In this document: positions 48,356-62,345 of the stretch, one piece after another
Numbering within the stretch: position 1 is the first letter of the stretch
Layout: each line of letters starts with the position of its first letter
DNA from: Straminergon stramineum
Lineage: Eukaryota > Streptophyta > Bryopsida > Hypnales > Calliergonaceae
Assembly (NCBI GenBank): GCA_963920665.1
Contig: OY987269.1
Location: 4,900,501-4,964,500 of the forward strand
Direction of reading: 5' to 3'
DNA: 64,000 nt
Notes under the pieces: generated by a model
Database searches by the model: none
Seen by the model: the letters and a program-made list of their open reading frames with translations, nothing else
Told to the model about the DNA's origin: nothing
Program-made: the position numbers and the translations under genes

Positions 48356-51194
48356 TCAGTAAAACTGTTCATAACTCAACTTACACAGTTTTGCAAGTTT
48401 ATAAGACGGTTCCAAGTGCTGTCCTTGAAGGAATGTGAGCGCCACAAATCGAGCTGCAGCTTCAGTTATGTGAATGCCATCCCAGTGAATGTAGGACCCT
48501 GGATCCGAACACGATTTGCCTTGCACTAATTCTCCATTCACAAATGCACTTGCTCCGCACCTGACACCCAGTAGCAGATTGTACTCTCCCCCACCCGCTC
48601 CACAACAGACCTTGAAGGTCTCTTTAAAACCTAATACCACAAATATTGTTAAATTACTAACCATTAGAATCATGCATAAAACACTCCATTGAAATATACT
48701 CATGAATAGCCATCTCCGCATTTCTTTGTGGGTCAACCTCATTTGTTTTGTAGAAACAAATGAATCCCGTAGCACTCTACTTGCACTTGTTTTCGTTGGT
48801 GGCTATATTAGAAAGTGGAATGTACATAATGTGATAGGAATTGTAGAGAGTACATGTCACTGTCTCTTTCCTCTGCAACTGAGCTAGTGTACCATGCACC
48901 TATTAAGTCAATAGCATATTCATAGATATAATGAAACACATTTTTAAAATTTGGAGATTTATGGCACTTCTAACTTATCAGACATTGCATCCAGGCCGTT
49001 ATGAGACACAAGCAGTGCACGAATTCACTTCACTGAATCCTCGTCTAATACTTTGCACATATACCCCAACGAAGCGGACCGTCAAAATTTCAGGGAAACA
49101 TGGTTCGTTGCAACTATGAACGCACCACATGTAATATGCTGTTTAGTGCTAAAAACATGCAGGATGGTTTTCCAGAATAAAGAGATTCACGTACCATATG
49201 TTGTACCGTTCCAGATAAGGGTTTGCAAGACCCTGTAAAGATCAGCATAGATGATAGTAGCATCAGGGTACTTAAGCCCCAAGTCTTGAAGACCAGAGCG
49301 TATTAAAGAGTTCGTGCCTTCTACTGCTGCGTTCAAAGATGCAAGACACCCACTTGCGTCCACAGTTGACATGTTGCGTATCCCAGGTGCGGCCAAGAAG
49401 ATTGGGTAGCACCCCAGAGGTGGCACATTGAACACCATCAATGTCCGTGCTCCTTGCTTGTAAAGCTCCTGCACACCAACTCAATCACACTTGTCACAGA
49501 TGTGGAATATCAATTCCTTAGGTCAATCATCAGATGATAGTGCTTTGCGCCAGTGCAAATTAACCCCCTCTTTAATCAACACATTTACAAAATCATTGAG
49601 ATGTTGTTTCAACCTCCTAGTCAGTTAAAACATCATAATGTTGTTTACTTCCTGTATTTTAAATAGTAATAAGTTTGCACTGGTGTTGGCAGATCGGCAC
49701 GGTGAGGCATCAGAAGAAACTCTGCCGATTCGGTCCCTGAATTCCATTCTCTTCCGAAGTAGTTGACCCTCCATGTGTCAACAATTCGTACACGTAACAT
49801 ATTCAAAATTGGCCATTCATCAACATGAAAAACTAATTCTTTCTAGGGATTGTACCATAGTGAATTTAGGGAACTAAGAACATTGGGGGTCAAATGACAA
49901 TGAAATTTCTTCTAAAGAGAGGGAGAGAGGTTCTGGTCTTACTTCGGTGTTTGCCACCATTGCATTAGAGATGGAGGAGATGTTAGACTGCACTTGTTCA
50001 ATCGTCTGGCCCAGTCTAAGTAAGGGAACCAAGAAGTCGTTGGTACCAAATGTTGTAAAGTACAGACCTGTCTGAAAGTACTTTGGCTTAGTTGTTAGTT
50101 TCAAGCTGCTCTTTAGAACGCCACCTGCATTAAAAGAACAAAAACCTTTGCTTAAATTCCTGTGTTGACACCACTGCTTAACATTCTTCAGCACCTGTGA
50201 GAATCCACCCTTCTTCCATTGCAAATGGCAAACAATAAAAATAGACTCTAAAATCCCTTGTAGAGAACATGCAGTGAATGAATGGCTCTTTCCTAATAAA
50301 GCTGACACCCTCCCCCCAGAGATGAGCTCGTGAATTTGACTTTGGTGTCGAGGTAAGGTAACTCCTCAAGAATGTTATAAGTGAGGGTTGTAGAGCACCC
50401 TTCAGATCGATGCATCACATGGCCTAACCGAGAGTGGACGCAAAATCAGATCTATGGTACCGAAAAGAATTAGGATTTTAGAATTCTTGCTACCTTTCTG
50501 TGTCTCCTTCCATAATGCGACTGTCCTCTCTTTGAAGTACTCAAACTGCTTGGTCTGGATCCAGAAATAGAACGGGGGGCTCACAGTCGCAGGGTAGGAG
50601 TTGTTTTGCGTCGTCACTCCAGAGAATGCAAAGTTTGCGCCATGGGAGAAGTCATACCCAACCGATTGCAGATTTGGGCTCAGGAGTGGGATCTTCAGAG
50701 CCTGCGCTACACTCACAGTAGGTCTTCACACATTCAAGCCTATACATACTTAAATTTGCTCGGCGTGGCTTGTGAAAATTTCCAATGAATAGCTACCTTC
50801 TTGAGCAATAAATATCTAAGTTCTTCAGCAGTGAATACCTACCTTATTGGGCAATGCATAGCTACCTTCTTGAGCAATATAATGCATACCTATCTTCTTG
50901 AGCAATAAATACACAATAGCCATGGGCAGAAGTAATACCGAAAAAATCCACAACGACACGGCCATCAGACCAACGGTTGGCAGGCCTCTTGAAGAAGGTC
51001 TCGCCGTAAGGAAGGTTGGACTGCGGTGGGGATTGGTAAGGGAAAGCCGCCTGCGAGTTCCCCGTATCGGACATGGAGGCTCCAAATGCGAAGATGGCTT
51101 GTGGACATGATTCCGCAGCTTCTGCTCCACAACAGTAAATTATTACAAGCAACCCAATGAGACTTGTGATCCTCCAGAGATCAGTGAACTCCAT
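48356..51194 (-). CDS. Secreted GDSL esterase/lipase (SGNH hydrolase), 5 exons, 399 aa
   Basis: SGNH-fold acyl hydrolase of the plant ENOD8 / fucosidase-like GDSL clade, acting on esters in the wall or apoplast; the substrate cannot be read from sequence. Exons, in transcript order: 51194-50939, 50706-50494, 50124-49943, 49468-49195, 48630-48356; total 1,200 nt. Residues 1-27 form a signal peptide with core LIGLLVIIYCCGAEAAES. Block I is FGASMSDTGN, with nucleophile Ser40 present but the signature Asp of GDS replaced by Ala39. The clade's LPYGETFF, RWSDGRVVVDFF and ALKIPLLSP follow. Block III GTND is at 183-186 (Asn185) and block V DGIH at 359-362 (Asp359, His362). VPPLGCYP is also typical. 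Overall length is usual for the family (350-400). An active enzyme is likely, since Ser, Asn, Asp and His are all kept. Confidence 0.93.
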
Positions 51195-51534
51195 GGCGGA
51201 CTTCGCCTTTTCAACTGTGACCCATCTGAGTGCTAATGTAGAAATGTATCACACTCTCTGACACTTCTTCATTTCTGACGCTAATGATCAAGGCATGAAG
51301 GCTCCTCGTAGAATATGTTTGAATAACGTGGAAGAGGAAAGCCAAGTACTTATTGCCCGGTTTCTTCCTCCAGGCTTTCTGATTTGAAGACCCCAATTGT
51401 CGGCTTCAGGAAGCACAGAAATCACATATCTTCAGGGGCAGAGCCATCTTCCTCAGGATCAGTAGGAGTCGATGTTGGCCTTGTTGGTCCTGTGATCCTG
51501 TCCTTTGACACAGACTATTACATCGACTCTGGTG

Positions 51535-51905
51535 TATGAATACAAGTTTTCAAATCCTATCTACAACCTCATTCACACTGCACAATGTGGTTAGGATTTA
51601 GTTGGAGTGGGGATGTGGGGTCTAATAGAGCCTCACGGTCACATCGTTCTTGTCAGATGTGTTCTTTGGAGAGAGACACATGGCATGCATCAACTACAGA
51701 ATGATTTATGAATCAAAGTTTCCAAATCCTATGGACAATTGTGTTCACATTGAACAATGCAGCTAGGATTTGGTTGGAGTGGGGATGTGGGTCTTGACTA
51801 TAAGTAAACTAACATTTTTTTAATTTCCCCATGATCCACTATCAATAAATGAATATTGTTGTTTACCTTGGATAGAGCCTACTAGTCACATTGTTCTTGT
51901 TTTTT
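51535..51905. repeat. Direct repeat of about 110-180 bp upstream of the GDSL gene
   Basis: The segments about 51,535-51,665 and 51,705-51,905 share TTTCCAAATCCTAT-type sequence, then AGGATTT(A/G)GTTGGAGTGG followed by GGATGTGG, then TAGAGCCT and GTCACAT(C/T)GTTCTTGT. The second copy carries an insertion of about 60 bases before TAGAGCCT. It lies 340-710 bases upstream of the GDSL start codon and may fall in its promoter. Confidence 0.65.
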
Positions 51906-52949
51906 ACAAATACATTGAGATCTTCTATACTTTGTTTGTAGTTTAGAATGGGATATTGTTGCCTTACATCATATAGAATGCCATGTTTGCATGACACCCA
52001 TAATCCCCATATTTCCCATGTTTTTTTCTTGAAAAAAAACTTGATAGTTGCAATCATTAGATTTGGATCTGGCACATTCTAATCTATGACTTTAACCTTG
52101 TAAGGACAATGCATAACCTTATAAGGATGGTGCAGATGAAAAGTAGCCAACAAATGACTTTCTAGATCAATGTAGAAATGAAGAATGGACCTACAATATA
52201 TGGCAATAATCTCCCTCTTGCAAATATCAAAATATGTACACTTGAATCCAATAATCTTACAAAGTAACTACTTGTTGTGCAATTCAATTTTGTTTGCATA
52301 ATATAGATTATAGAATATAATTGGCACTTTTTGTCTTACATAATTAACATTAATTTCTTTTGCAATTCCAATCAAGCATACCAAATTTATGTTTCAAAAA
52401 AGCAAAACTTAAGTGTTTATATTGAATTGTTTCATTTAATATTCATGGTTTTACATGATATGTGATTGAAAAACATTGGTGATGAATTTTTTCAATTCAA
52501 TTGCATAGATATGTAGGAAACATCCATCCCTAAATAGTTTTAGAATTCTCTCCATAGAGATTTCAATGTTGGGGTCACAATGTCCAAATTTTATAAAATA
52601 GATATTTTTATATTTTAACTAGCTTTTGGCAAAGTAATTATATCATCATGCTCTAATGTACAAAATAAATTATAGTGTAAGGATTAAGGATTTGGAGTTT
52701 AGGATTCCTATTATTCTAAGTGATTTTGAAGAGTTCATGCAAGGATTTAAATTCATTCTAAAAGTTTTGTCACTATTATAACCAATTTATGGGATATTCT
52801 TTATCCAATGTAATAAGATGAAATTTGCCTACATTTAAATTATAACTTCCTCAATAGAATCAAACAAAATATTCATTATAATCTATGAATCCTTGATCCT
52901 TAAAGGTTTAACAAACTATCTATAATTAATTAAGTATAAATTTCGCAAT

Positions 52950-53393
52950 TGAATCAGTTAGTACATAAACCAATACTAATTTTTCAATAAAATTAGAATC
53001 CTAAAATTGAAAATTCCTTCTAAAATCAATTGTAGATTGAATGTTTGTTTTTTTTACAAAAAAAATTCCTTTATGTTCAAAATGCTAAGTTCTAATGATA
53101 GAGATTTTGAAGTTTTTATTTTTATTTTTTTATTCAAGTTGTTTTTGAAGGGTCATTTTTTTAATTGAAAAAGTTATTTTCATGGACAAACCTACCAATT
53201 CCTATTAAATATAGAATATTTATGAAGAAAAGTAGTCATCTTCAAAATCTATACCTTACAAATGTTAAAGAACTAACACAAGAATCTTGTAGAAAATCAA
53301 TGGATGAAAATTAAAATGCATTCTTGTGTACTTAGGTTGTGTTTATATTCATCTGTTATTCAAAATTTGAATGCGTGGTCCTTTAGGGGTTAA
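52950..53393 (+). repeat. Diverged dispersed repeat ending in a TTAA-type terminus
   Basis: The right edge reads GGTCCTTTAGGGGTTAA (53377-53393), identical to the inverted complement of the left end at 12507. The body aligns with 37,980-38,425. I did not find a clear left terminus, so the copy may be truncated. AT-rich, non-coding. Confidence 0.55.
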
Positions 53394-53499
53394 ATGAAGA
53401 GATTCAATTTGAATGTTCATTCAAATGCTTTAATAGAGTTCTTTGAGTGAATTTGTAGTAGATGTTGGTGAAAATTTGTAAATGAGACATAATTAACTT

Positions 53500-53900
53500 T
53501 CTGTAGTAAAAGATGCTATGAAAATAGATTGGAAATTTTTTTTTTTGCATGTGTTCATAGCTTCTAACTTCTAAGCTTAATTTAAGTTTTAGCCATATAT
53601 ATGATCTTTACTAAATTGAGTAAAACTAAAGAAATGAAGTTTATCAAGCTTAGCAACTACTCCAATTTGAAAATTTGAAAATTTTGTAAAGTCGAAAATT
53701 TTCTTGCAACTTTAGCTTTTAGGCTTGTAATTATGGTTAATTAATTTTCTAATTCTAGAATCATACAAATTTTTCATTCAAACAATGATGAAAAATACTA
53801 GAATATAAAATCATGGTGAAAATTTTAGATTTGTTAAAATTTTGTTATATTTGATATGATTTTTTTTTTTAATTATTCAAAATATTTGAGTTGATTTCAA
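53500..53900 (+). repeat. Diverged dispersed repeat, inverted copy of 30.47-30.90 kb
   Basis: This is the partner of the 30.5 kb copy and contains GAAATGAAGTTTATCAAG, TTTTCTAATTCTAGAATC and TATTTGATATGATTTT in the same order as that copy's reverse complement. It lies about 110 bases after the TTAA-type end at 53393, so it may be a separate element or another part of a compound one. Confidence 0.5.
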
Positions 53901-55296
53901 CAAAATATGACCTATAGAAAACATTGGTCTTCATCTTTGAAAAATGAAATAATATATTTTCCACTCATATGAAAGAATAAGATGGAACAATCAAAACAAA
54001 GTGTATTGAGATTGATTACATAATCACAAGCTTTTGCCCTTTTTCTATAGAAGAATACTATCTTAGTTAGACAATAAAAAAATAATAGATTCTTGATGAA
54101 TAGGTGCATTCTTTAGTTTTTTTGAAACCTTTTCACAAGACGCTTTTAGTCCTTAGCATCCTTCTTGGATTAATACTTTGAAGCCTCATATGAACAATAT
54201 AATGTGCATGGTACCATATATGACTCCTATTAATATACTAAAATGTGGCAAAATATACATTATTTGAAGAAAATTTAACAATTAAGAAGTTTCATTTGGA
54301 TGTCATTTGAACATTTGAACCTTATCATGCTCAAATATGACACCAAAGATGTAGATCATGTGAACAATTTGAAGCTTTGGAGACATATACTTAGGAAGTC
54401 CAAATAATAATGATTTAATTTGGGAGTGCCATGTGTCATTGGCCCTCATTTAACATGAAGAGAAATTTAAGTTTTTATTATTAGACTAATCAAAATAATA
54501 ATTCCATCAATGATATTCATATCAAAAAGGGGTTACATAGATTGAGATAGAAATCTTTCATCGGCGTCATCATTATTGGATTTTTTTTTTGAGTTTTTTG
54601 AGTTTTTTTTGTGAGTTTGTGGGTATGTTTGTTTGTTTTCGACCTTTCTTCTTTTGTCGGTGCTGACAAATTTAAAAAAAGAAGATAAATAATCATAAAA
54701 AAAAAATCTCTTCCTTGCAACACAATCATCAACAATTCTACATTGTAGCAATGAGAAGTCATAGTATTCTAATTGGCAATTGAGAAGAGATTTCCATGCA
54801 CCAAAGAGTAGTACAGCATTTGGATACTGTATACAAAAGTCATGGGAGATCAAACTTTTTTTGTAGATGTTCTAAAATCCTTTTTTCTTCAACAATAGGT
54901 ACATAATGCTGTAGGTGCGGAAGGGCCGAACCTGCCGTGAAGGCTTGGACATTCCAACCCTAAGAAGTTCCGCAACAAAGCCAGTGCCCCTCCTCTTCCC
55001 AGACCCTTTTCCTTAACCCGTTGTCGAAGAAACCCCTCAGCAAGCGGCCGGCCTTTTGCTGGTGTCTGTCTCGGGCGGTAGTGCTATCAATCTATCAGGT
55101 ACCACGACCTGAAGTCTCTTGCTTGCATATCACTGTCTAGCGCTTCTTTCGAATCATCACGTTCAGCTCTAAAATCACAATTAAAATAAAGAAGTGGCGT
55201 ATTTTGCAGGCTGTGGTTTTTCCGAATTCTGTTGTACGTACTCTTTCTTTCTTTTAAACTGTCAGTACTGATCGATTAGTGTAATCAACGTGCAGC

Positions 55297-56298
<1,002 letters not shown>

Positions 56299-59200
56299 GT
56301 CAATGTCATCTTATATGTTTTTGGATGCTATTGGCATGTAAACGTATCATTACTCCTCTTGCAGGAGCATTGGTTTTGCGGTCATCATCTTTCCTGGAGT
56401 AACGCTTTCTTTTACTCTCTAATGCGTGTAGAGTGCGATGTTTTCTATTTTCTGTTGTTTGCAATTGTCTTGTCCCTGGAGTACATTTATTCTTGATATG
56501 TAGCGTGGTTGGAATGTCCTCGCAATTTGTTGTTGTGTGCTTTGTGTGGGTTTTACTTGGTGGCAGATGTGACAACGTAGATAAACCACTTCTTTGATTG
56601 AATGGCTTTTTTCTTGAGGACATGATGATTCTCCGCAATTGAATGTCTGAGCAAACTTTGCAGAGTTTTTACTTGCTTCATCAGGGCTTGACTTATTACT
56701 TGGGTGGTGCCTACGTGCATTGAAGCGTTGTCGATATTACATCCTGGCAGCAGGGAAGTTCGCTACAGTAGTGATGTCGCTTGGAATAATTTCTGTTTAC
56801 ATCTTATTCGATCATGGGACCATTTGTGTTTAGGGTCGAAAATCCTATACTTGGAATGGTCCCATGATCGAATAAGATGGGACCATTTGTGTGTCAGGTA
56901 TAGGTTTCTCGTCACCATGAAAGGTAGTTATCCCGGAACCACCTGAATATGGAATGTGGATATGAGCACATGGTATCACTTTGAATTTTAGTATACGGAA
57001 CTCTTCATTAGTTTCTAGCCATTCGTGATCCTCAACCCTGAATTTCATCTCAAAAATTCTGGGTTTTCAAATGGTCTCGACCAAATCGCTTCCTTTCTTT
57101 AGTTCACTTGTCTCGACCAATGGTACCCATTCGGTGAAGTAAAATAACCTTTGAGCATCTTCGAGCACCAATGCAGGAAGTCTGCTTCAATATCAAAAAG
57201 TCTCCTAAGTGTCCGTCTTAGAAGGCATATCATGTGACTAGTGACTACAATTCACAATCACACTGTTTATCTGTCACTATTTGAGGTTCCAATCAATTAT
57301 AAGTCTCTCAGTGTGTCTAAAAAACAAGTGAGACACTACTTATCATGAAAGGAATTAGGGGTTTGGAGTGCAAAAAAAGTGAGCCACTATTCATCACAAA
57401 ACCTTGTCAATGGTATAGAAGTGTGAAGGTTTGCTTCACATGATGTTAGGAAATAGGGATTTGAAGAAGGGGCAAGGGTGTAAGAAATTGTAGTAAGTTA
57501 GTTAATTGGCTAGCCATTGTAAGGCATGCAAAACATCTTTTCATTCTTGAGAAACTATGTGTGGTTTCTTTTCATCCAAATTGGTGTGTTTGAACTTGGA
57601 TTGGATTGGTGAAACCATCTTCATTGTTGCAACCAATCTTGTCAAATTGAAGTTGTTATTTAAAATATTGTTCATTTTGAGAAATTGAAGATAGATGTAA
57701 GTAGTAATTGTGCACCTTTCATTCAAAATTTGAAGGGACAAGAGATAAAAATTGTGTTGTAGATACATTTAGCCAAATTCGCCAAATTTAATTACTAATG
57801 TTTGGTAGGCAATGAAGTTGATGTGGAGGATGCACATAAGTAATTAATTTTATTCTAATCTTCTTCCATAATGTTCTTGAAGGTTTGTAGTTATGTTTTA
57901 TTTATGAGATAACAAATACTTATTTCATAACTTTAACCATCCAAGTATCTACATCTAATACAAATACTTTTTTTTTCAAATGAGCAAATTTGAAAATGAT
58001 TTAGGAAATTTTTTGTATCACAATGTTAGCAAATGCAAACAAAAGAGAATGCAATTGGTTTTATAATTTTTAGAGTTTGTATGCATGTACTATGGATTTT
58101 ATAAGTTGAGGTCATAGGAACACCTACCACTAACACTAGACTACCCTTAATTGAACATCCTTGCAGTACAAAATACCTCAAATGACACTTCAACTTCCAA
58201 TGGTTCCTTTTGAAGACTATTTTTGAATTGGAGAAAAACTTTTTTATATTTGGGTCAATGAGAGGCTATAAAGAACTCTATTGTAATTGATGGCAAACTA
58301 ATGATGCTAAAAAAAGGTGAAGATACCTTGTGTAGGAGATTTCTATTGGGAGATCATTACACCCAAAACTCTCATTAGGTTGCCCCGTAGTATTAGAAAT
58401 TTAAAAGGACAGTCTAGTCAGAGACTATTTAGTGTAGGATTCACTAGAAGGATCAATTTAGGCACTCTAAGAGCCAACTCTTTGAGTACAAATTTCTCTT
58501 TCACTCAATCTACATAAGATGATTTTGTATGAAATCATTGAAAGTGGGAAGTTGCATTAAAACCTAAGATGCTGATGCCATCATGGGTGAAATAAGTAAA
58601 ATTACTCTATGTAAGTGATGATGTGTATGATTTTTCTACGAGAATTTCAGGGGATTAGTTTTGATTTTTACAAATGGGACAACTCTACATTTTCAAGGGT
58701 TCTATGCTTTAGGATTACCACTTCAGCTAGTAGGAGGTGTCATGAGCCCTCAACTATTCAATTTATGATGTAAGAACCCAACTCAGTGCTTATAATGTGC
58801 ACACATGTTACAAATTTGTGGTGAATTTGTGGTGAATTCTGCTATGAATATGAGGTTACGGTTGAATTGCAAGGGTAATACCTTTGGTGGAATAATGTTA
58901 TTTTGAGATTCTGTAATGTCCACATGTAGAAGGAAGCTCTCAATTGTTAAAGGATTAATTAGATTATTGCTCTAGAATTGGGAGGCTTTAGAATATTAGA
59001 TGTAATTGTGCTATTTAAGTTGCTCTACTCAATGTAGAATGTTCAATCTCTCTTTTTTGTTCAGTAAAGGGGTCAGGAATTTGGGAGAAGGATTAACTTA
59101 TGGTGGTAATCCTACTAAGAACTAATGACATGGTTGCATTGACTAAAGGACTTAACGTGTGTTCAATTTACATAAACTTTGGAGAGGACCCAAATCTATG

Positions 59201-61110
59201 ATTTTGAAGCGCTTGATGCTTAGGGTGTTTACCAACTCATTCTAAATAATTGTATGTATGTTACAATTTGATTTAAAAACAAAAATGAACTTATCATTAT
59301 TTTTCCTTTCTTGTATTTTAGGTCTAGCTTTGACAATGAACCTACTATTGTCCACATTTTTCAGAACTTCCACTTCTTATAGAGAGTCAATATGACACAA
59401 AAATAGTTAGATGTTTCGTTATTGGATTGTGCACGACTTTTTGGAATTTCATGAGGCAATTTTCTTGCTATCTCTTCATACCTTGAACTTGAGGTGATCA
59501 AATTCATTCAAATGCAAGCATGATCCCTAGAACAATCAAACAAATTGGAACAAATTAAAGAGAGGTGACAAATGCTACATTTATAGTGATATTGTGGAAA
59601 TTTGATTAGGACCTTATTTGAAAAGCCAAAGCCTCTCATATGTGCTTGACTGTAGTAGAGAATCTTGTTTTGGAAGTGAATATTTGTATTGCTACACCCT
59701 ATTACCACCAATTTATCTCATGGAATTAGGAATGTACAATTGACTTGCTTGAACCGAAAAAAAATGAAGAATCCCCCCCCAAATACCCACAACGCCATGA
59801 AAGATTGAGCTAGCAAACTAGAAATTGAAAGATTCTATAATGTGGAGTAGCATTTTGCAAAATGGAAATGAATGCTTAGAAATTTTTGTGCCTGGCATTG
59901 CCCATTGGAGAGCACTTAATGATAGTCGCTGCATCCTGCTCTCAGGAATTGGTTGACAACACTCTACTTGAGCTCTAGCTAGGTGGGGGTGAAGAATCGG
60001 CTAGATAAGTTGTTCATGAGTGGCGGTTGAGATTGGCTATATGCCTACAATTGTTCCCCATTTTCTAAGAATGAAAGATGACGAAGAATTATTTTGTGGT
60101 TGGTGCAAATTGTGTCCTCTACTGTACTCGCTGACTTATCCACAAATAGAAAATATGTGAAACTTTTTGATTGAGTCATACAAGCTAATATAATATGAAA
60201 AACTTCTTGTTTTCATGTATTGAGAGATTTTTTTACCTTGAACTCTTTACTATCACCAAAGTCTATGGAATAGATTAACCCTATCGAGTTTATCCAAATA
60301 TGACACTCTATAATGTTGTAGAAAATTTCATATTCAAATGTCATAATAGTTAGTTGGATAAGTTTGACAAAGGGTTCCAAACTTTTTTATTGACTCATGA
60401 AACTTCATTAGTTCTTAATGCCACTTTCCTTATAGTGTGACTATATTACAGAATTCCATTCAATCCTAGGCTTTTCGGGTGCCTACGTTGTGATTATAAG
60501 GGTTTTGGGTGCACTACAATACTAATTAGCTAATCAAAAATTTCTTTTTTTTTCTCAAAAATCCTTTTGATCAGACCATTGAGAAGATGAGGGAGGGAGA
60601 ACTGATTACTACTGATCCCACTATCTCAAGGTCATGTTGTAAATTTCTTTGAATCCATCAATTGCATTCACTTGCAGAGAGTAAAATGACATAAAACAAG
60701 CACGACCAATAATTATGATTCACTCCCAACAGACATTGATCACGTCTCGATACTAATCAAGCAACCTACTTGTTGAAGAAGGAGAAACATAAGAAGACCA
60801 ACAATTAATATCTTTCCAGGACTGTCTAATAAATCAATCTTCACTCTCTCCTCCCTCTTAGTCCTAACTAACTGCTTTTCAATTCCTACAAGTTGACCAA
60901 GCTCACCAATTGAGCAATAGATCAACACATGATAGACAAACAACAATCAAAACCTTCACACTTTTGATCTTTGAATATATAAAACTAGAGGAAAATTGAA
61001 GGAGGGGTGGATCCACAACAATTCATGCACTCAAGCTACCCATGTAGCTCCTTTTCCTTGGCTAAGATGCTTTCATTTGCCTCCTCCTCCTTAAATGAAA
61101 TTTGAGGGCT
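56299..61110. other. RPS20 3' flank and long AT-rich intergenic stretch
   Basis: The first about 250 bases are likely RPS20 3' UTR. A perfect inverted repeat lies at 56800-56879 (own entry). From about 57,100 to 61,100 there are only low-complexity frames, a C8 homopolymer near 59,775 and no recognisable gene, RNA or transposon end. Confidence 0.5.
56800..56879. repeat. Perfect 25-bp inverted repeat (hairpin) downstream of RPS20
   Basis: Arms 56800-56824 (CATCTTATTCGATCATGGGA..) and 56855-56879 are exact inverted complements around a 30-base spacer. The motif ATGGGACCATTTGTGT, at the inner edge of the left arm, recurs directly after the right arm (about 56876-56891), which suggests a recent inverted local duplication. 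A transcript would fold into a long stem; whether it is transcribed is unknown. Confidence 0.85.
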
Positions 61111-61220
61111 CGAAGAGCCCGCGGGTTATCTTGAGTTCCGAAGCTGTGGGAACTTGCCAAGCAGTAGTCTGATGTGGCACAGTCACTGCCACATCAGAAA
61201 ATAATTAATTTTTTAAAGGG
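61110..61220 (+). repeat. Dispersed repeat copy with a 12-bp palindrome
   Basis: Contains TCTGATGTGGCA..TGCCACATCAGA, inverted 12-base arms around CAGTCAC at about 61,169-61,199, just after GTGGGAACTTGCCAAG. A diverged, inverted relative lies at about 2,880-3,065. It directly abuts the 3' end of the DUR3 pseudogene. Confidence 0.5.
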
Positions 61221-62017
61221 AAACACAAGGAAAAATTCAGGGAACAACTTTGAAACAGGCTCTTGGAGCTCTCAAATGTCCCCTAATGTATGCTTCTCCT
61301 TCTCCAACAAGTAGAGCTGCTTGGACTCTAGCATAGACGACATGATGGGCTTGATCCTTGCACTTAGATCATCAATCTTCTGATACAAGATGTTGTTGGT
61401 GAATAATCCCATGCAGATGAAGGACATTGTCTCCCAACTCTCGTACAAGGGCATAATAATAATCACCGCAGAGCCGATTGTTCCCTAGATGATGGCAATA
61501 GCCACCTAGAACATGAAGTAGCTCTGGGAGAAGACTTTGGCAAGCAAGGCGAAGATGGGCCTAATGATGATGATGAAGATGGTGAAGCCAATGATCTAGT
61601 TGCGGGCGTGCTTCAGCTTGACTTTGTTGTACTCCTCCTCAGGGATGTTGGAGGAGTCAATGTCCACCATGTGACTATGGTGATGTGCTTGGTGGAGTTC
61701 TAGTCATAGTTTTTGGGGAAGAGGAAGGAAAGAGGGTGTGCATTGAGCCGTTGGTTAGGATGGATACCAAGTTATCCGCGAGCATGGGGGCATTGCATCC
61801 AATGGTCTCTAAGTTAACGCGCTTGTATTGAACTTGTGACAAGTAGTTTTTATTTAGGGGGTGATTCAATACAAAAGAAATTCAAACATGTTGAGGAATT
61901 GAAAATAGGTAATAAACCTTCAAGGATTACTAAGTAATGTTTATTAAATAGCATAGATTTGGTTTTAATTTGAGCAATTTAAGGCTCAATAACTCTATAC
62001 AAAACTCCTCAAAGCAA

Positions 62018-62345
62018 TTTGAACATGCTGGAAAGTTTAGGGCTTGATTTCCTAAGCATGTTAGGGTTCATTCTCCAAGAAATGCTTGAAAACAATTTAA
62101 ACATGATAGAAAATTTAGGGTTCATTCTCCAAAAAATGCCTGAAAACAATTTGAACATGATAGAAAATGTAGGGTTCAAATTATTTTCAGCATTTTTTTG
62201 TAGAATCAACCCTAAATTGCTAAAGAAATTGAACATGCTAGAATATTTAAGGTTCGATTTTTTGAGCAATTTAGAATTGATACTATACAAAAAGACTCAA
62301 AATAGCTTGAACATGATTTAAAATTTGGGATTCGATTTCTTTGGG
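62018..62345. repeat. Minisatellite in DUR3 pseudogene intron, unit about 54-78 bp
   Basis: At least five units carry the core TGAACATG(A/C)TAGAAAATTT followed by AGGGTTC(A/G)(T/A)TT. Cores start near 62,020, 62,097, 62,151, 62,230 and 62,306. The two middle units (62,097-62,150 and 62,151 onward) are nearly identical at 54-bp spacing; the outer ones are diverged. Both strands are open in one frame because the repeat lacks stops, but no real protein is implied. Confidence 0.7.

Larger units (their letters stand above)
51906..55296. other. AT-rich intergenic DNA with repeat remnants
   Basis: No gene seen from 51.9 to about 54.9 kb. Two diverged repeats (52.95-53.39 and 53.50-53.90 kb) are described separately. 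From about 54,900 the sequence turns GC-rich and probably contains the RPS20 promoter and 5' UTR, possibly with a leader intron before the ATG. Confidence 0.5.

Noticed and set aside
48223..49238. Plus-strand frames over the GDSL gene
   Set aside because: They overlap well-supported GDSL exons or introns on the opposite strand and have no known domain.
56306..56638. 110-codon minus-strand frame 3' of RPS20
   Set aside because: It lies in the likely RPS20 3' UTR, is Lys/Arg/Thr/His-rich without a domain, and is antisense to a T/G-rich UTR.
62009..62321. Long frames on both strands with repeated hydrophobic peptides
   Set aside because: They are a by-product of a stop-free tandem repeat inside a pseudogene intron.
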